Below, in pieces: positions 36,333-45,079 of a stretch of DNA of 47,731 bases (position 1 is the stretch's first letter; every line of letters starts with the position of its first letter). Below the pieces are notes generated by a model. It worked only from the letters and a program-made list of their open reading frames with translations, had not been told where the DNA came from and searched no databases. Location of the stretch: NCBI GenBank assembly GCA_964446775.1, contig CAYURA010000001.1, positions 1-47,731 on the forward strand, in the 5' to 3' direction. A program made the position numbers and the translations under genes. The DNA comes from GCA-002841655 sp964446775. Its GTDB lineage: Bacteria > Patescibacteriota > Patescibacteriia > Patescibacteriales > UBA12465.

Positions 36333-38891
36333 TTATTTACTAAAAAACATTCCTCCATCTTCATCATCGAAAACTCTTGGCTCCGGTTTTTCTTTTAATT
36401 TTTCTCCTTTATTACCTTCTTTAATCCCTTCTAGTATCTCAGTTTCACCTTTAATATCGTCTTCTGGGCCATCATCATCAAGTAAAAAAGCTGGCGTACT
36501 CTGATTCGACTCATCTTCAATATCTTCTTTAGAGTCTCTTTCTGCTATCAGACCTCCACTATCTTCTCCTTCTGTATTGCTAGCCCCAGAATCTGAATTA
36601 AAGACTAGAGAGTCATCAGACTCATCTTCTCCTAAATATGAATTAGGCACAGATGCTTCACTCTTTTTATGAACTGGCATTGCGCTAATACTTTGATTTT
36701 GTAAATTTTCAAACTCTTGTTTGCTGATTAATATTTCTCTTGGCTTAGAGCCATTGCTCGGGCCAACAATACCAGCCTCTTCTAACATATCTAAAATTTT
36801 AGCAGCCCGTCCATAACCAATAGATAATCTTCTCTGTAACATTGAGGTTGAAGCCTTACCTGCTTTCATAATTACTTCCTGAGCTTCAGACATTAATTCA
36901 TCTTCATCACCATGCATACCATCCAGTCCAACACCAGCCACGCCTCCAACTTTCTGCCTATCAGTCACCCCTTCTAAATAATCAGCCTCACCACTCTTCT
37001 CTTTAATATAGTTGATAATGTCATTTATCTCCTCATCACTAACATAAGCTCCTTGAATACGTTTTGGTTTTGAAAGTTCAGCAGTAGTTAGGAGCATGTC
37101 TCCTTGACCTAATAATTTTTCGGCTCCACTCATATCTAAAATAGTTTTAGAATCAACCAGCGAGGTTACCGAGAAAGCGATCCGAGCTGGAATATTAGCT
37201 TTAATTAAACCAGTAATTACGTCCACACTGGGCCTTTGAGTGGCCAGAATTAAATGAATGCCAACAGCTCGAGACATTTGGGCTAAACGAATAATAGCAG
37301 CTTCCATTTCTTTACCGCTAGTCATCATAAAATCAGCTAGTTCATCAATAATGAAAAGGATGTAAGGCAGTTTCTCCTCCGGCTTAGTGCTATTATAGCT
37401 CTGGATATTTTTCTTAGCCGATTTATTTAATATATCATATCGTCTGTCCATCTCGTTAAGACACCACTTTAGAGCATTAATAGTCTTAGACACTTCGGTT
37501 ATAACTGGAGTTAATAAATGGGGAATACCGTTGTAAGCAGGTAGCTCTACTCGTTTAGGATCAACCATAATCATTCTTAAATCCTCAGGATTATTTTGAT
37601 ACAACAAAGAAATGATAAGAGTATTTAAGCAAACAGATTTGCCAGAGTTAGTTGCCCCAGCTACCAGCAAATGAGGCATGCGAGTAATGTCATAGATCCA
37701 GGCAGCACCAGAAACATCTTTGCCCAAAGCTATCATCATATTATGTTTACGCGTCTTAAAAACATTATCCTCTAAAATTTCTCTTAACCCCACTATCGCT
37801 TTTGAGCGATTAGGTACCTCTACCCCCACTAAGGACTTGCCGGGGATCGGAGCTTCAATTCTAATCGGATGAGCAGCTAAAGCTAAAGATAAATCATTAT
37901 TCAAAGTTATAATACGCGAAACTTTTACCCCTTCAGCTGGCTTAAAAGTATATTGAGTCACCGTTGGTCCAACCTTAGTTTCTGCCATCTCAACATTAAT
38001 GCCAAAATTCTCTAAGGTGTGTCTAATTTTAGCAGCTCCAGTTTGCGTATCTAAGGCAACTGCTTGACCTGATTTTGAGTTAAGGAGTTCTAAAGGCAAA
38101 TCAATTCTTATCTTCTTTTTAGGCCAGACCATTTTCTCCTGTTGGGTTTTTTGTCTTCTAGAAATCTGAGTATGTACTTTTTTTAACTCTTCCTCATCAA
38201 GCTCATCATCAGGTCCAACTATGTCCTCAATAGCTTTTTCATTAAACGTATTTAAAATAGTTAGTGGCTCTAACACGTCCTCAGATGAGGGTTCAAGCTC
38301 TGCTTTCTGAGAAGAAAATATGCCAGAAAAAGCCGAGCCAATAGTCTTAAAGATATTGCCAATCATGCTTTCTCTACCAATAATCTTTGAAAGTGAAGTA
38401 TTAAAAACAATAACTAAAGCGACTAAAAATAGAGAAAATAAAACGACCACTCCTCCCCAAAAACCAAATAGATAGGAAAAGAGTAAACTAAGATAATAGC
38501 CAACGTAACCACCACCTAGTCCTAATTTAACATTAACTAACCAATTAGCTTGGTCAAAAAAGAAGTGAAACAAAGTCTGATAGGAAATAAAAAGAAGTAT
38601 TAATCCTAAGTAATCACTAAAACGAATTTCAACCGTTTTATTCTTCGCTAGTAATATTCCCCAGAAAAAGAACACTAAAGGCACTAAAAAACGACCAAAA
38701 CCGAAAATAAGAGTCAACCATTTTGATAAAAATATCCCCGCCTGTCCTGAGAGACTAAACAAACCCAAAAGGGATAAAAAAGCAAACACAAAAACGATAA
38801 CAATGCCAATGCTACGCTTAGCTTTTTCATTTAAATGAAAATCTGGTAAATCTTCTATTGGATTATCTTTTTTCTTCTTTTTCCCAGCCAT
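36333..38891 (-). CDS. ftsK: DNA translocase FtsK/SpoIIIE
   Basis: 852 aa. Septum-anchored hexameric motor that pumps chromosomes during division. Four membrane segments at about 28-48, 62-82, 94-112 and 130-165. A charged linker leads to the motor: alpha/beta domains with Walker A GATNSGKS and Walker B IDELADFM. The DNA-reading gamma winged helix is visible (QRRLSIGYGRAAKILDMLEEAG). After it comes a ~110-residue tail (about 740-852) that is very rich in Asp, Glu and Ser, not usual for FtsK, and ends in GGMFFSK. A good promoter lies 51 nt upstream and a terminator follows, so it is monocistronic. Confidence 0.95.
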   Translation of the reverse strand: MAGKKKKKDNPIEDLPDFHLNEKAKRSIGIVIVFVFAFLSLLGLFSLSGQAGIFLSKWLTLIFGFGRFLVPLVFFFWGILLAKNKTVEIRFSDYLGLILLFISYQTLFHFFFDQANWLVNVKLGLGGGYVGYYLSLLFSYLFGFWGGVVVLFSLFLVALVIVFNTSLSKIIGRESMIGNIFKTIGSAFSGIFSSQKAELEPSSEDVLEPLTILNTFNEKAIEDIVGPDDELDEEELKKVHTQISRRQKTQQEKMVWPKKKIRIDLPLELLNSKSGQAVALDTQTGAAKIRHTLENFGINVEMAETKVGPTVTQYTFKPAEGVKVSRIITLNNDLSLALAAHPIRIEAPIPGKSLVGVEVPNRSKAIVGLREILEDNVFKTRKHNMMIALGKDVSGAAWIYDITRMPHLLVAGATNSGKSVCLNTLIISLLYQNNPEDLRMIMVDPKRVELPAYNGIPHLLTPVITEVSKTINALKWCLNEMDRRYDILNKSAKKNIQSYNSTKPEEKLPYILFIIDELADFMMTSGKEMEAAIIRLAQMSRAVGIHLILATQRPSVDVITGLIKANIPARIAFSVTSLVDSKTILDMSGAEKLLGQGDMLLTTAELSKPKRIQGAYVSDEEINDIINYIKEKSGEADYLEGVTDRQKVGGVAGVGLDGMHGDEDELMSEAQEVIMKAGKASTSMLQRRLSIGYGRAAKILDMLEEAGIVGPSNGSKPREILISKQEFENLQNQSISAMPVHKKSEASVPNSYLGEDESDDSLVFNSDSGASNTEGEDSGGLIAERDSKEDIEDESNQSTPAFLLDDDGPEDDIKGETEILEGIKEGNKGEKLKEKPEPRVFDDEDGGMFFSK

Positions 38892-38941
38892 AAAAACAAT
38901 TGCTCCCAGAATTAATTGGCAGCTTTAATAGTTACATCTTT

Positions 38942-38970
38942 ATTATACAAAAAATAGGTCAAAAACTCAA
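38942..38970 (-). promoter_or_regulatory. Sigma-70-type promoter of ftsK
   Basis: TTGAGT (38965-38970), 17-nt spacer, TATAAT (38942-38947) on the minus strand, predicted start about 44 nt before the ftsK ATG. Confidence 0.7.
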
Positions 38971-39024
38971 ATACAGATTCAAATATACCTATGTTATAAT
39001 AAACAATAATTAGATAATTTATAT

Positions 39025-40068
39025 TTAATCTTGAGCTCGATGATCATTCTTTATATTCTCAGCTAGAGCAATAAGAGCCTTTTCTGCTTTAACAGGTTCA
39101 GCATCAAACTTAAGTAACCAAAAAGCCGCCGTCCGTACCGCTGTCCAATTATAATAAAGGTCGATACGTTTCTGTAAGACTGGAGTCATCTTTAATTTTC
39201 TCTTTTTTAGGTAGATACTTAAAAATAATTTTTTCATTTTTACAGTAAACTCTAGGCCTAAATCATGACGCTTGATTTTGTACTCCAACTGTTGCATAAA
39301 TGTGCCTAAATCACGCGTGAAGTCGCCTGGACAAAAGTCTGTGAAATCAATCACTCCAATCTTAGTTCGACCAACCGCAATAATATTTTCTGGATGAGCG
39401 TCACCATGAATCAAATGCCTTTCCTTAGTGCTGTTTAAATATTTTTCCTCTTCGTGAATAAATTTCTCATAATGACTGGCAATCTCTTCCACATAAAGAC
39501 CATTAAACCGCTCTCTTATCTCGCTAATAATCATATCTCTACCAGGTACCACATTTCTTAACAAACTATTACTATCAACAAAAATACTTTGATCATCTGG
39601 TAGAGCCAAGGTGTGTAACCGAGCAAAAAGTAAAGCTGATTTTTCTACCATACTAGTAATCTTCTTTTTTTTCTTATTTTTAATAAAATACAAAAGATTA
39701 TGGCCACTGACTGCTCGATAAAAAACGCCATTAAATTCTTCGCTAAAAAACAAAGGCCGAGGGATAACTAATTTTCCTTTAAATAGTCCTGTTTCCCATA
39801 AATAATTAAGTACTTTAAAAACATTCTTTCTAGGCTCTTCACTGTGGGCCGAACAAACAATTTCCATTTCCTCTTCTTTATTAACTTTATTTAAAAAAGT
39901 AAGGCGATAGGAAATAACCACATGATAGGTAGTGGTCCAAATATTTTTTTTATATGACTCAATTTTTAACTTCACTATTTTTTTAAATGGTGGATAAAAT
40001 TGCAAAACATTCTCAGTTAAATAAGCTAAAGCAAAATCTTTATCAAACAATGCACGTATTTTATTCAT
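39025..40068 (-). CDS. Aminoglycoside-phosphotransferase-fold kinase
   Basis: 347 aa. Kinase-like fold of the APH/choline-kinase superfamily: the catalytic loop is HGDAHPENI and the Mg-binding motif is VIDFTDFCPGD. The N-terminal lobe is divergent; RAVSGHNLLYFI corresponds to the hinge. No membrane segment. It is the last gene of ruvC-glgA-GH57, 4 bp after the GH57 gene. In this setting a sugar kinase (for instance maltokinase-like) is plausible, but the substrate cannot be read from sequence and drug resistance should not be assumed. No terminator was recognised before ftsK's own promoter. Confidence 0.8.
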   Translation of the reverse strand: MNKIRALFDKDFALAYLTENVLQFYPPFKKIVKLKIESYKKNIWTTTYHVVISYRLTFLNKVNKEEEMEIVCSAHSEEPRKNVFKVLNYLWETGLFKGKLVIPRPLFFSEEFNGVFYRAVSGHNLLYFIKNKKKKKITSMVEKSALLFARLHTLALPDDQSIFVDSNSLLRNVVPGRDMIISEIRERFNGLYVEEIASHYEKFIHEEEKYLNSTKERHLIHGDAHPENIIAVGRTKIGVIDFTDFCPGDFTRDLGTFMQQLEYKIKRHDLGLEFTVKMKKLFLSIYLKKRKLKMTPVLQKRIDLYYNWTAVRTAAFWLLKFDAEPVKAEKALIALAENIKNDHRAQD

Positions 40069-40071
40069 AGA

Positions 40072-41235
40072 TTAATTTTTTTCACTATTACTTCGCCAAT
40101 GATTAGACCAATGGCTTCTCCACAAGTCACGCTGAATGTGATTAATAAGTTTCTCTGCTTTTAATTTAATCACTAAACTATCTTGTGACGATAGCGATCT
40201 AACTGATTTTATTAAATCATTCAAAATTGATTCCACTTCATCAGGATTCCAGGCTACTGGCCCAAAATTGTGAGAGAAATCTGCTCCGCTAGCCCACCAA
40301 AACATACAGCTAGCTAGTCCCCGATCTAAATGCCAACGATATGCTTCATAAGATTTATCATCTGAAAAATCTTTCCCGGCTTGAATAGCTAAAGCTGCTA
40401 AACGCCATAAATCTCGATGAATAATATTTTTAGGATTATTCCAAATAATAAAAGGGCTATTTTTGTCTTTTAGATGATTAGTCTCCCAGGAAGCAGACTT
40501 CAGCTTAAACTTATTAAGACTCTTTTTTTGATTAAGAAATTCAGAAATTGTTGCAGTTTCTAATTTATCTAATCCTATCATTTTCTCTAACTCTCTTGTT
40601 GGATCTTGATGACGCAAACCATATAACTCAGAATCAGTAGCAGTGACTATTAGTTTTGGTAAATTATTATTCAAATCATTGTTTACCAAATCAGGCAAAT
40701 ATGCATTAGAAAAAGATCTACTCCTAACAATAACCTCTAAGCTGCTATTAGTATCGATAACTGCCGCCTCATATTTATCAGAATTGACTGAGGCCTCATC
40801 AACAATAATCCAGGTATAACCTAATCTTTTCACTAACTTAGCTAATTTTGGAGTATAAGCCATTTCGGGGAAAAAGAAACCACCGCCTTTTAAATCAACA
40901 CCTAAAATTTCTTGAGTTAACTCTTCCTGTCGCCTAATTTGATACTCAACTTCAGTGATTGGTAAAAATGGCAAAAAGCCGTGATAGGCAGCAGAGCCGA
41001 CAATCTCTAAACGGCCCTCATTAATTAGATCAATAAAGCTCGTCAACAGATCAATAAAACCTTCATCTTTTAATCGCTCTAAAAGACAGGCGCTGATATT
41101 GGCCGTAAATTTTAATTCTGGATTATCTTTAAGTATAGTAATCAAGCGCCAATAACTTTTTTCTACCGCCTCATTAATACGATAGAGTGAGCTATTTGCT
41201 GGTTGATAAAAATGTAAAAAATTTAACCACATCAT
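40072..41235 (-). CDS. Glycoside hydrolase family 57 (alpha-glucan-acting) protein
   Basis: 387 aa. GH57 features: N-terminal FLHFYQPAN (motif 1, where the usual His-Gln-Pro reads Tyr10-Gln-Pro); RLEIVGSAAYHGFLP (motif 2); FFFPEMAY with the likely nucleophile Glu124 (motif 3); TATDSELYG with the likely acid/base Asp201 (motif 4); and HLDRGLASCMFWWASG near the C-terminus. GH57 enzymes include alpha-amylases, 4-alpha-glucanotransferases and branching enzymes; which one this is cannot be told. No signal peptide, so it acts inside the cell. It lies 3 bp after glgA, strongly suggesting glycogen or alpha-glucan handling. Confidence 0.85.
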   Translation of the reverse strand: MMWLNFLHFYQPANSSLYRINEAVEKSYWRLITILKDNPELKFTANISACLLERLKDEGFIDLLTSFIDLINEGRLEIVGSAAYHGFLPFLPITEVEYQIRRQEELTQEILGVDLKGGGFFFPEMAYTPKLAKLVKRLGYTWIIVDEASVNSDKYEAAVIDTNSSLEVIVRSRSFSNAYLPDLVNNDLNNNLPKLIVTATDSELYGLRHQDPTRELEKMIGLDKLETATISEFLNQKKSLNKFKLKSASWETNHLKDKNSPFIIWNNPKNIIHRDLWRLAALAIQAGKDFSDDKSYEAYRWHLDRGLASCMFWWASGADFSHNFGPVAWNPDEVESILNDLIKSVRSLSSQDSLVIKLKAEKLINHIQRDLWRSHWSNHWRSNSEKN

Positions 41236-41238
41236 AAA

Positions 41239-42705
41239 TTATAATTTTTTAGCCCGCCTATATAAGCGGACATATTTTCTAGCAGGGATCTCCCAACTAT
41301 TTGACTGTTGCATAGCTTTCTTAACTAATTTTAACCATGAATCACGATGACGGTAGTTTTCTAAAGCTCTCACAATAACTGCGAATAACTCAAATGGACT
41401 TTCTTTACGAAAGGTAAAACCATTACCACGTTTTGTGCTTGGATTATAGTCATCCACTGTATCAAATAAACCTCCAACCTCACGAACAATCGGGATACAA
41501 CCATAGCGCATAGCGATTAACTGATTAATACCGCACGGCTCATGGATTGATGGTAACAAGATAAAGTCAGATCCAGCATAAATCTGGGTTTCGTATTGTT
41601 GATTAGCCTGATGAGAAGGAATAAAAATTATTTTTTTAGTGTATTTGCGAGCAAATCTAGCTAACTGATGAATATAATCTTTATCGCCAGCACCAATAAT
41701 TATTATCTGTAAATCTAAAGCTAAAATCTCTGGCATAATCTTTAATAACAGAGAAAAGCCCTTTTGAAAAGTAATACGTGAAGTCATGCTAATTAAGGGT
41801 GTATTTTTACTTACTGGCAAACCAAAAAGTTGCTGTAATCTTAACTTATTTTCTACTTTATATTCTAAACTATCATGAGAAAAATTTTTAGCCAAGTCCT
41901 TATCCTTTTCTGGGCTATAGGCAATATAATCAATACCATTAACAATGCCAAATAAACGATCGGAACGATTACGTAGAATGCGATGTAAATCTTGACCAAA
42001 CTTCTTAGTCATTATCTCAACACGATATTGTTCACTAACAGCATTAATAATATCTGCGGATAAAATGGCCCTCTTAGCAAAATTAATATATTCTAGATTT
42101 GGATCACTTAATTTTGGTATGGGGCGACGACCATAATCTTTATGCTCAAATGGCACTTCCCACCAATTATGACCTAGTTGAAATGCCAAATTATGAATAG
42201 TGAAAATTGTTTTTGCATTTTTTAAATTTTTTGAATGCTTAAAATCATGTTTTAAATAATATGGTATCAGTCCCGTCTGCCAATCATGACAATGAACAAT
42301 ATCAGCTTTAAATTCTAACATGGATAATAGCTTCAAAGAAGCTACATTAAAAACTAAAAAGCGTGCATTCTCATGACTAGAACCATAAAGGCGTTTATGT
42401 TGAGAAAAATATTTTTTATTCTCTACAAAGTATACTGGCAAATCATCCATTAAATAACCTTTCCAAAAGCTCACTAATATCTTTTCAGGGCCATCTAGTT
42501 TAAGTTCAATATTCTTAAAAATACATTCCAGATTATGAGCCTTCCTGCTTATCACACGTGAATACAAGGGTGTAATAACGCAAACATCGTGGCCTAGTCT
42601 TTTTAAAGATTTAGGCAAACTTCGAGCTACATCCCCCAAGCCACCTGATTTAGAAAAAGGAGACACTTCAGAAGTAATATGAGCTATTTTTAAAGCATTA
42701 TACAT
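41239..42705 (-). CDS. glgA: Glycogen/starch synthase, ADP-glucose type (GT5)
   Basis: 488 aa, GT-B fold glucosyltransferase that extends alpha-1,4-glucan chains. The N-terminal nucleotide-sugar motif is KSGGLGDV with Lys19; also TIHNLAFQ and VNGIDYIAYSP. In the C-terminal half, SRITFQKGF and PSIHEPCGINQLIAMRYG, with the conserved Glu, then VREVGGLFDTV. Complete. It is 9 bp downstream of ruvC and 3 bp before the GH57 gene. No glgC (ADP-glucose pyrophosphorylase) or phosphorylase lies in this window, so the donor supply must be encoded elsewhere. Confidence 0.94.
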   Translation of the reverse strand: MYNALKIAHITSEVSPFSKSGGLGDVARSLPKSLKRLGHDVCVITPLYSRVISRKAHNLECIFKNIELKLDGPEKILVSFWKGYLMDDLPVYFVENKKYFSQHKRLYGSSHENARFLVFNVASLKLLSMLEFKADIVHCHDWQTGLIPYYLKHDFKHSKNLKNAKTIFTIHNLAFQLGHNWWEVPFEHKDYGRRPIPKLSDPNLEYINFAKRAILSADIINAVSEQYRVEIMTKKFGQDLHRILRNRSDRLFGIVNGIDYIAYSPEKDKDLAKNFSHDSLEYKVENKLRLQQLFGLPVSKNTPLISMTSRITFQKGFSLLLKIMPEILALDLQIIIIGAGDKDYIHQLARFARKYTKKIIFIPSHQANQQYETQIYAGSDFILLPSIHEPCGINQLIAMRYGCIPIVREVGGLFDTVDDYNPSTKRGNGFTFRKESPFELFAVIVRALENYRHRDSWLKLVKKAMQQSNSWEIPARKYVRLYRRAKKL

Positions 42706-42713
42706 AATTTTTA

Positions 42714-43193
42714 TTAATACAATTGATTATTTGCGGCACAAATTGCTACCGCTAGAGCATCAGCCGCGTCATCAGGTTGCGGGAGCTCTGATAGTGATAA
42801 AATTAATTTAACCATTCTTTGAACTTGTTTTTTAGAAGCACGTCCATAAGCGGTTACTGCTTGCTTCACTTGAGGTGGACTAAAATTCGTAACTTTTAAG
42901 TTAGCTGCACTAAGGGCTAACAAAGCTACCCCTCTTGCCTGACCAACAATAAGAGCGGTCCGGACATTTTTATTAAAAAATAATTGCTCAACCGCAGCTT
43001 CATTAGGTTTATATTCCTTGATCAACCCCATTAACTCCTGATACATGCTCAATAATCTTAATTCTAAACTATCTTTAGAATCTGTTTTAATTGAGCCATA
43101 AGCTAAACAAGTCAAATTACTATTATGAACTTTTATAAAACCATAGCCAGTATCAGCTATTCCTGGGTCAATCCCTAAAACTATCTTAGTCAT
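42714..43193 (-). CDS. ruvC: Holliday junction resolvase RuvC
   Basis: 159 aa. Dimeric endonuclease that cuts Holliday junctions made by recombination and moved by RuvAB. Catalytic acids are visible: Asp9 in GIDPGIADTGYG, Glu in AVEQLFFNKN, and Asp pair in PDDAADALAVA. Also present is the PPQVKQAVTAYGRASKKQVQ region. It heads the tight cluster ruvC-glgA-GH57-kinase and is preceded by yebC with a 72-bp gap; the yebC-ruvC association is common in bacteria. ruvA and ruvB are not in the window. Confidence 0.96.
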   Translation of the reverse strand: MTKIVLGIDPGIADTGYGFIKVHNSNLTCLAYGSIKTDSKDSLELRLLSMYQELMGLIKEYKPNEAAVEQLFFNKNVRTALIVGQARGVALLALSAANLKVTNFSPPQVKQAVTAYGRASKKQVQRMVKLILSLSELPQPDDAADALAVAICAANNQLY

Positions 43194-43265
43194 ATAATAT
43201 TAGCTCGAGTCAATCGTTTCTTTACGAGCTTTAAATAATCATTAATTCTCCTCTAGAAAGATAAG

Positions 43266-43988
43266 CTAATCTGATAAGTTTGTATACACTGCACCAACAT
43301 CATCATTATCTTCTAACTCATCTAAGAATTTATCCAGTTTCTCTTGGCCTTCTAAGTCCAGCGCCAGTTTTTCTTTAGCTACATATTCAATTTCAGCTGA
43401 TTCTAAAATTAAATTAAGATCGCTTAAATAGTCCTGCATCTTTTGAAAATCACTTAAAGCTGTATAAATAGTAAGTCCCTCTTCAGCACTAACAATATCT
43501 AAAGCCCCATTATCAATTAAATCTAATTCAATTTCAGCTAAATTTTTATTCTTTGCTATAAGATCTTCTTTAGTTATTAAAATTACTCCCTGTTGCTCAA
43601 AATTCCACATCACAGCCCCAAGTGCTCCGCCATTTTTAGTAAAAACATGACGTATCGTAGCGGCGGTCCGATTGCGATTGTCAGTGATTGTCCTAACAAT
43701 AACTTGAGCGCCACCAGGACCAATCCCTTCATAATATAACTCCTCCATTTGATTGCCTCCTAGTTCACCCGTTCCTTTTTTAATCGCTCGCTCAATATTA
43801 TCTTTAGGCATGCTTAAACTACGAGCCCGATCTATGGCTGACCTTAAAGCTGGATTCATTTCTGGGTCAGCTCCTTGTTTAGCCGCAATAGAAATATTAT
43901 TGGCTAATTTAGTAAACATTGCTCCCCTTTTAGCATCAACTACCGCTTTTTGCCGATGGGTTGTTGCCCACTTAGAATGTCCTGACAT
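43266..43988 (-). CDS. yebC: YebC/PmpR family protein
   Basis: 240 aa, normal length. The N-terminal signature is unmistakable: MSGHSKWATTHRQKAVVDA, then KRGAMFTKLANNISIAAKQG and MPKDNIERAIKKGTGE. Members are described as transcription regulators and, more recently, as ribosome-associated factors easing translation of proline-rich stretches; which applies here is unknown. It starts 30 nt from a candidate promoter that overlaps the divergent promoter of the SIS gene, and is followed by ruvC. Confidence 0.96.
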   Translation of the reverse strand: MSGHSKWATTHRQKAVVDAKRGAMFTKLANNISIAAKQGADPEMNPALRSAIDRARSLSMPKDNIERAIKKGTGELGGNQMEELYYEGIGPGGAQVIVRTITDNRNRTAATIRHVFTKNGGALGAVMWNFEQQGVILITKEDLIAKNKNLAEIELDLIDNGALDIVSAEEGLTIYTALSDFQKMQDYLSDLNLILESAEIEYVAKEKLALDLEGQEKLDKFLDELEDNDDVGAVYTNLSD

Positions 43989-44017
43989 AAATTAATAAAA
44001 TTAATTAATACAAGCCT

Positions 44018-44046
44018 ATCTTAACCCAAATTGAAATTTAAATCAA
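44018..44046 (-). promoter_or_regulatory. Candidate promoter of yebC
   Basis: TTGATT (44041-44046), 17-nt spacer, TAAGAT (44018-44023) on the minus strand. It overlaps the divergent SIS-gene promoter. Confidence 0.55.
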
Positions 44047-44059
44047 TATCGGTTATAAT
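44031..44059 (+). promoter_or_regulatory. Strong promoter of the SIS-domain gene
   Basis: TTGAAA (44031-44036), 17-nt spacer, TATAAT (44054-44059). The TTG that could be taken as a start codon is the -35 box itself. Confidence 0.75.
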
Positions 44060-44096
44060 AGAAACATCAATAAAATTAGCTAAAATTATCAATCAT

Positions 44097-45020
44097 ATGC
44101 AAAATATAGAATTAGATACTCTAAATATCAGTGTCCTGAAAGCTTTAGATTTTTTGCGTCAAACTAAGTTAGTAAAACTTAAAATAAAAAAATATGGTTT
44201 CCCTATTGTTATTGGCAGTGGCAACGCCTATAACGCTGGTCAAGTCATTTTTGCTACTCAAAAAGCAATTTTTGCTAACGAAAGCAATGCTCTAGAAATT
44301 TTAAAACGTTATCATGAATTAATTAAAAATAGGAACATTAGTCACGCTGTTATTATCTCTGCCTCTGGTGAAAAAGATTCAGTCTGGGAAATTAAAGCAG
44401 CTGAAAAAGCTGGTCTTAAAACAGTGCTATTAAGCTGCTCACCAAAATCTTCAGCTGCTAAAATAGCAGATGAAACTATTATTTTTCCTAAATTAAGCGA
44501 ACCCTACACTTATAATGTATCCACCTATCTGAGTATGATTGCCGCTGCTTCTCAAGAAAACCTAACTTTAATTGAGCAATATATTCTTAAACTAAAAATC
44601 CCTAAAAAATTTCAATCATATGAATCTTATTCCTTTATCTTACCCGATAAGTATGCGGCAATAGGACCAATGATCGAAATTAAAAAAAGTGAACTCTTCG
44701 GACCTAATCTTTCCCTACGGGCCTTTACCTATGGAGACGCTCGCCACGCTAAATTTGTTGTCAGAGAAAAAAGTGAATTAGTAATTAGTCTCGGGGAAAA
44801 TAAATACTTTGGAGAACCCACTAGTCGCTGGGAGATTAAAGAAAAAAAGCTACTCGGCCCAGCTTTTGTTATGGCTTTAAGTTATTTTCTAATCGGCTTA
44901 ATCCAAGCATCAAAGACAGACTACTTCGCTAAAAACATTAGGGACTTTTGTACTGATTACGGCTATAAAGCCTATCCTGGAGCTAAGCCTTTTTCTGTAA
45001 TAGTTCCAGGAAACGAATAA
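44097..45020 (+). CDS. SIS (sugar isomerase) domain protein
   Basis: 307 aa from the ATG at 44097. A longer frame from a TTG at 44031 is rejected because that TTG lies in the -35 box of a strong promoter whose transcript would begin near 44066. An SIS fold binding a phosphosugar is suggested by VIGSGNAYNAGQVIF, VIISASGEKDSVWEIKAAEKAG and VLLSCSPKSSAAKIADE, the usual glycine-rich loop and Ser/Thr phosphate contacts. The order resembles the phosphoglucose/phosphomannose isomerase and GlmS-type isomerase families. It could be a sugar-phosphate isomerase, but the specific substrate is not evident. Confidence 0.75.
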   Translation: MQNIELDTLNISVLKALDFLRQTKLVKLKIKKYGFPIVIGSGNAYNAGQVIFATQKAIFANESNALEILKRYHELIKNRNISHAVIISASGEKDSVWEIKAAEKAGLKTVLLSCSPKSSAAKIADETIIFPKLSEPYTYNVSTYLSMIAAASQENLTLIEQYILKLKIPKKFQSYESYSFILPDKYAAIGPMIEIKKSELFGPNLSLRAFTYGDARHAKFVVREKSELVISLGENKYFGEPTSRWEIKEKKLLGPAFVMALSYFLIGLIQASKTDYFAKNIRDFCTDYGYKAYPGAKPFSVIVPGNE

Positions 45021-45030
45021 TCAACAAATA

Positions 45031-45063
45031 AAAAATATTAGACAATAAAATTCTAATCTTTTT
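45031..45063. terminator. Bidirectional terminator between the SIS gene and gpmA
   Basis: A-run, ATTAGA, 9-nt loop, TCTAAT, C, T-run. The 6-bp stem is flanked by A5 and T5, lying between two convergent genes. Confidence 0.7.
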
Positions 45064-45079
45064 ATTCAAAGTTCTTTAC

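Noticed and set aside
39025..40068. Aminoglycoside resistance gene
   Set aside because: Only the generic APH fold is visible and the neighbours are glucan genes; no basis for a drug substrate.
44031..44096. 22-codon N-terminal extension of the SIS protein from TTG
   Set aside because: The region carries the promoter -35 and -10, so it is upstream of or at the transcript start.
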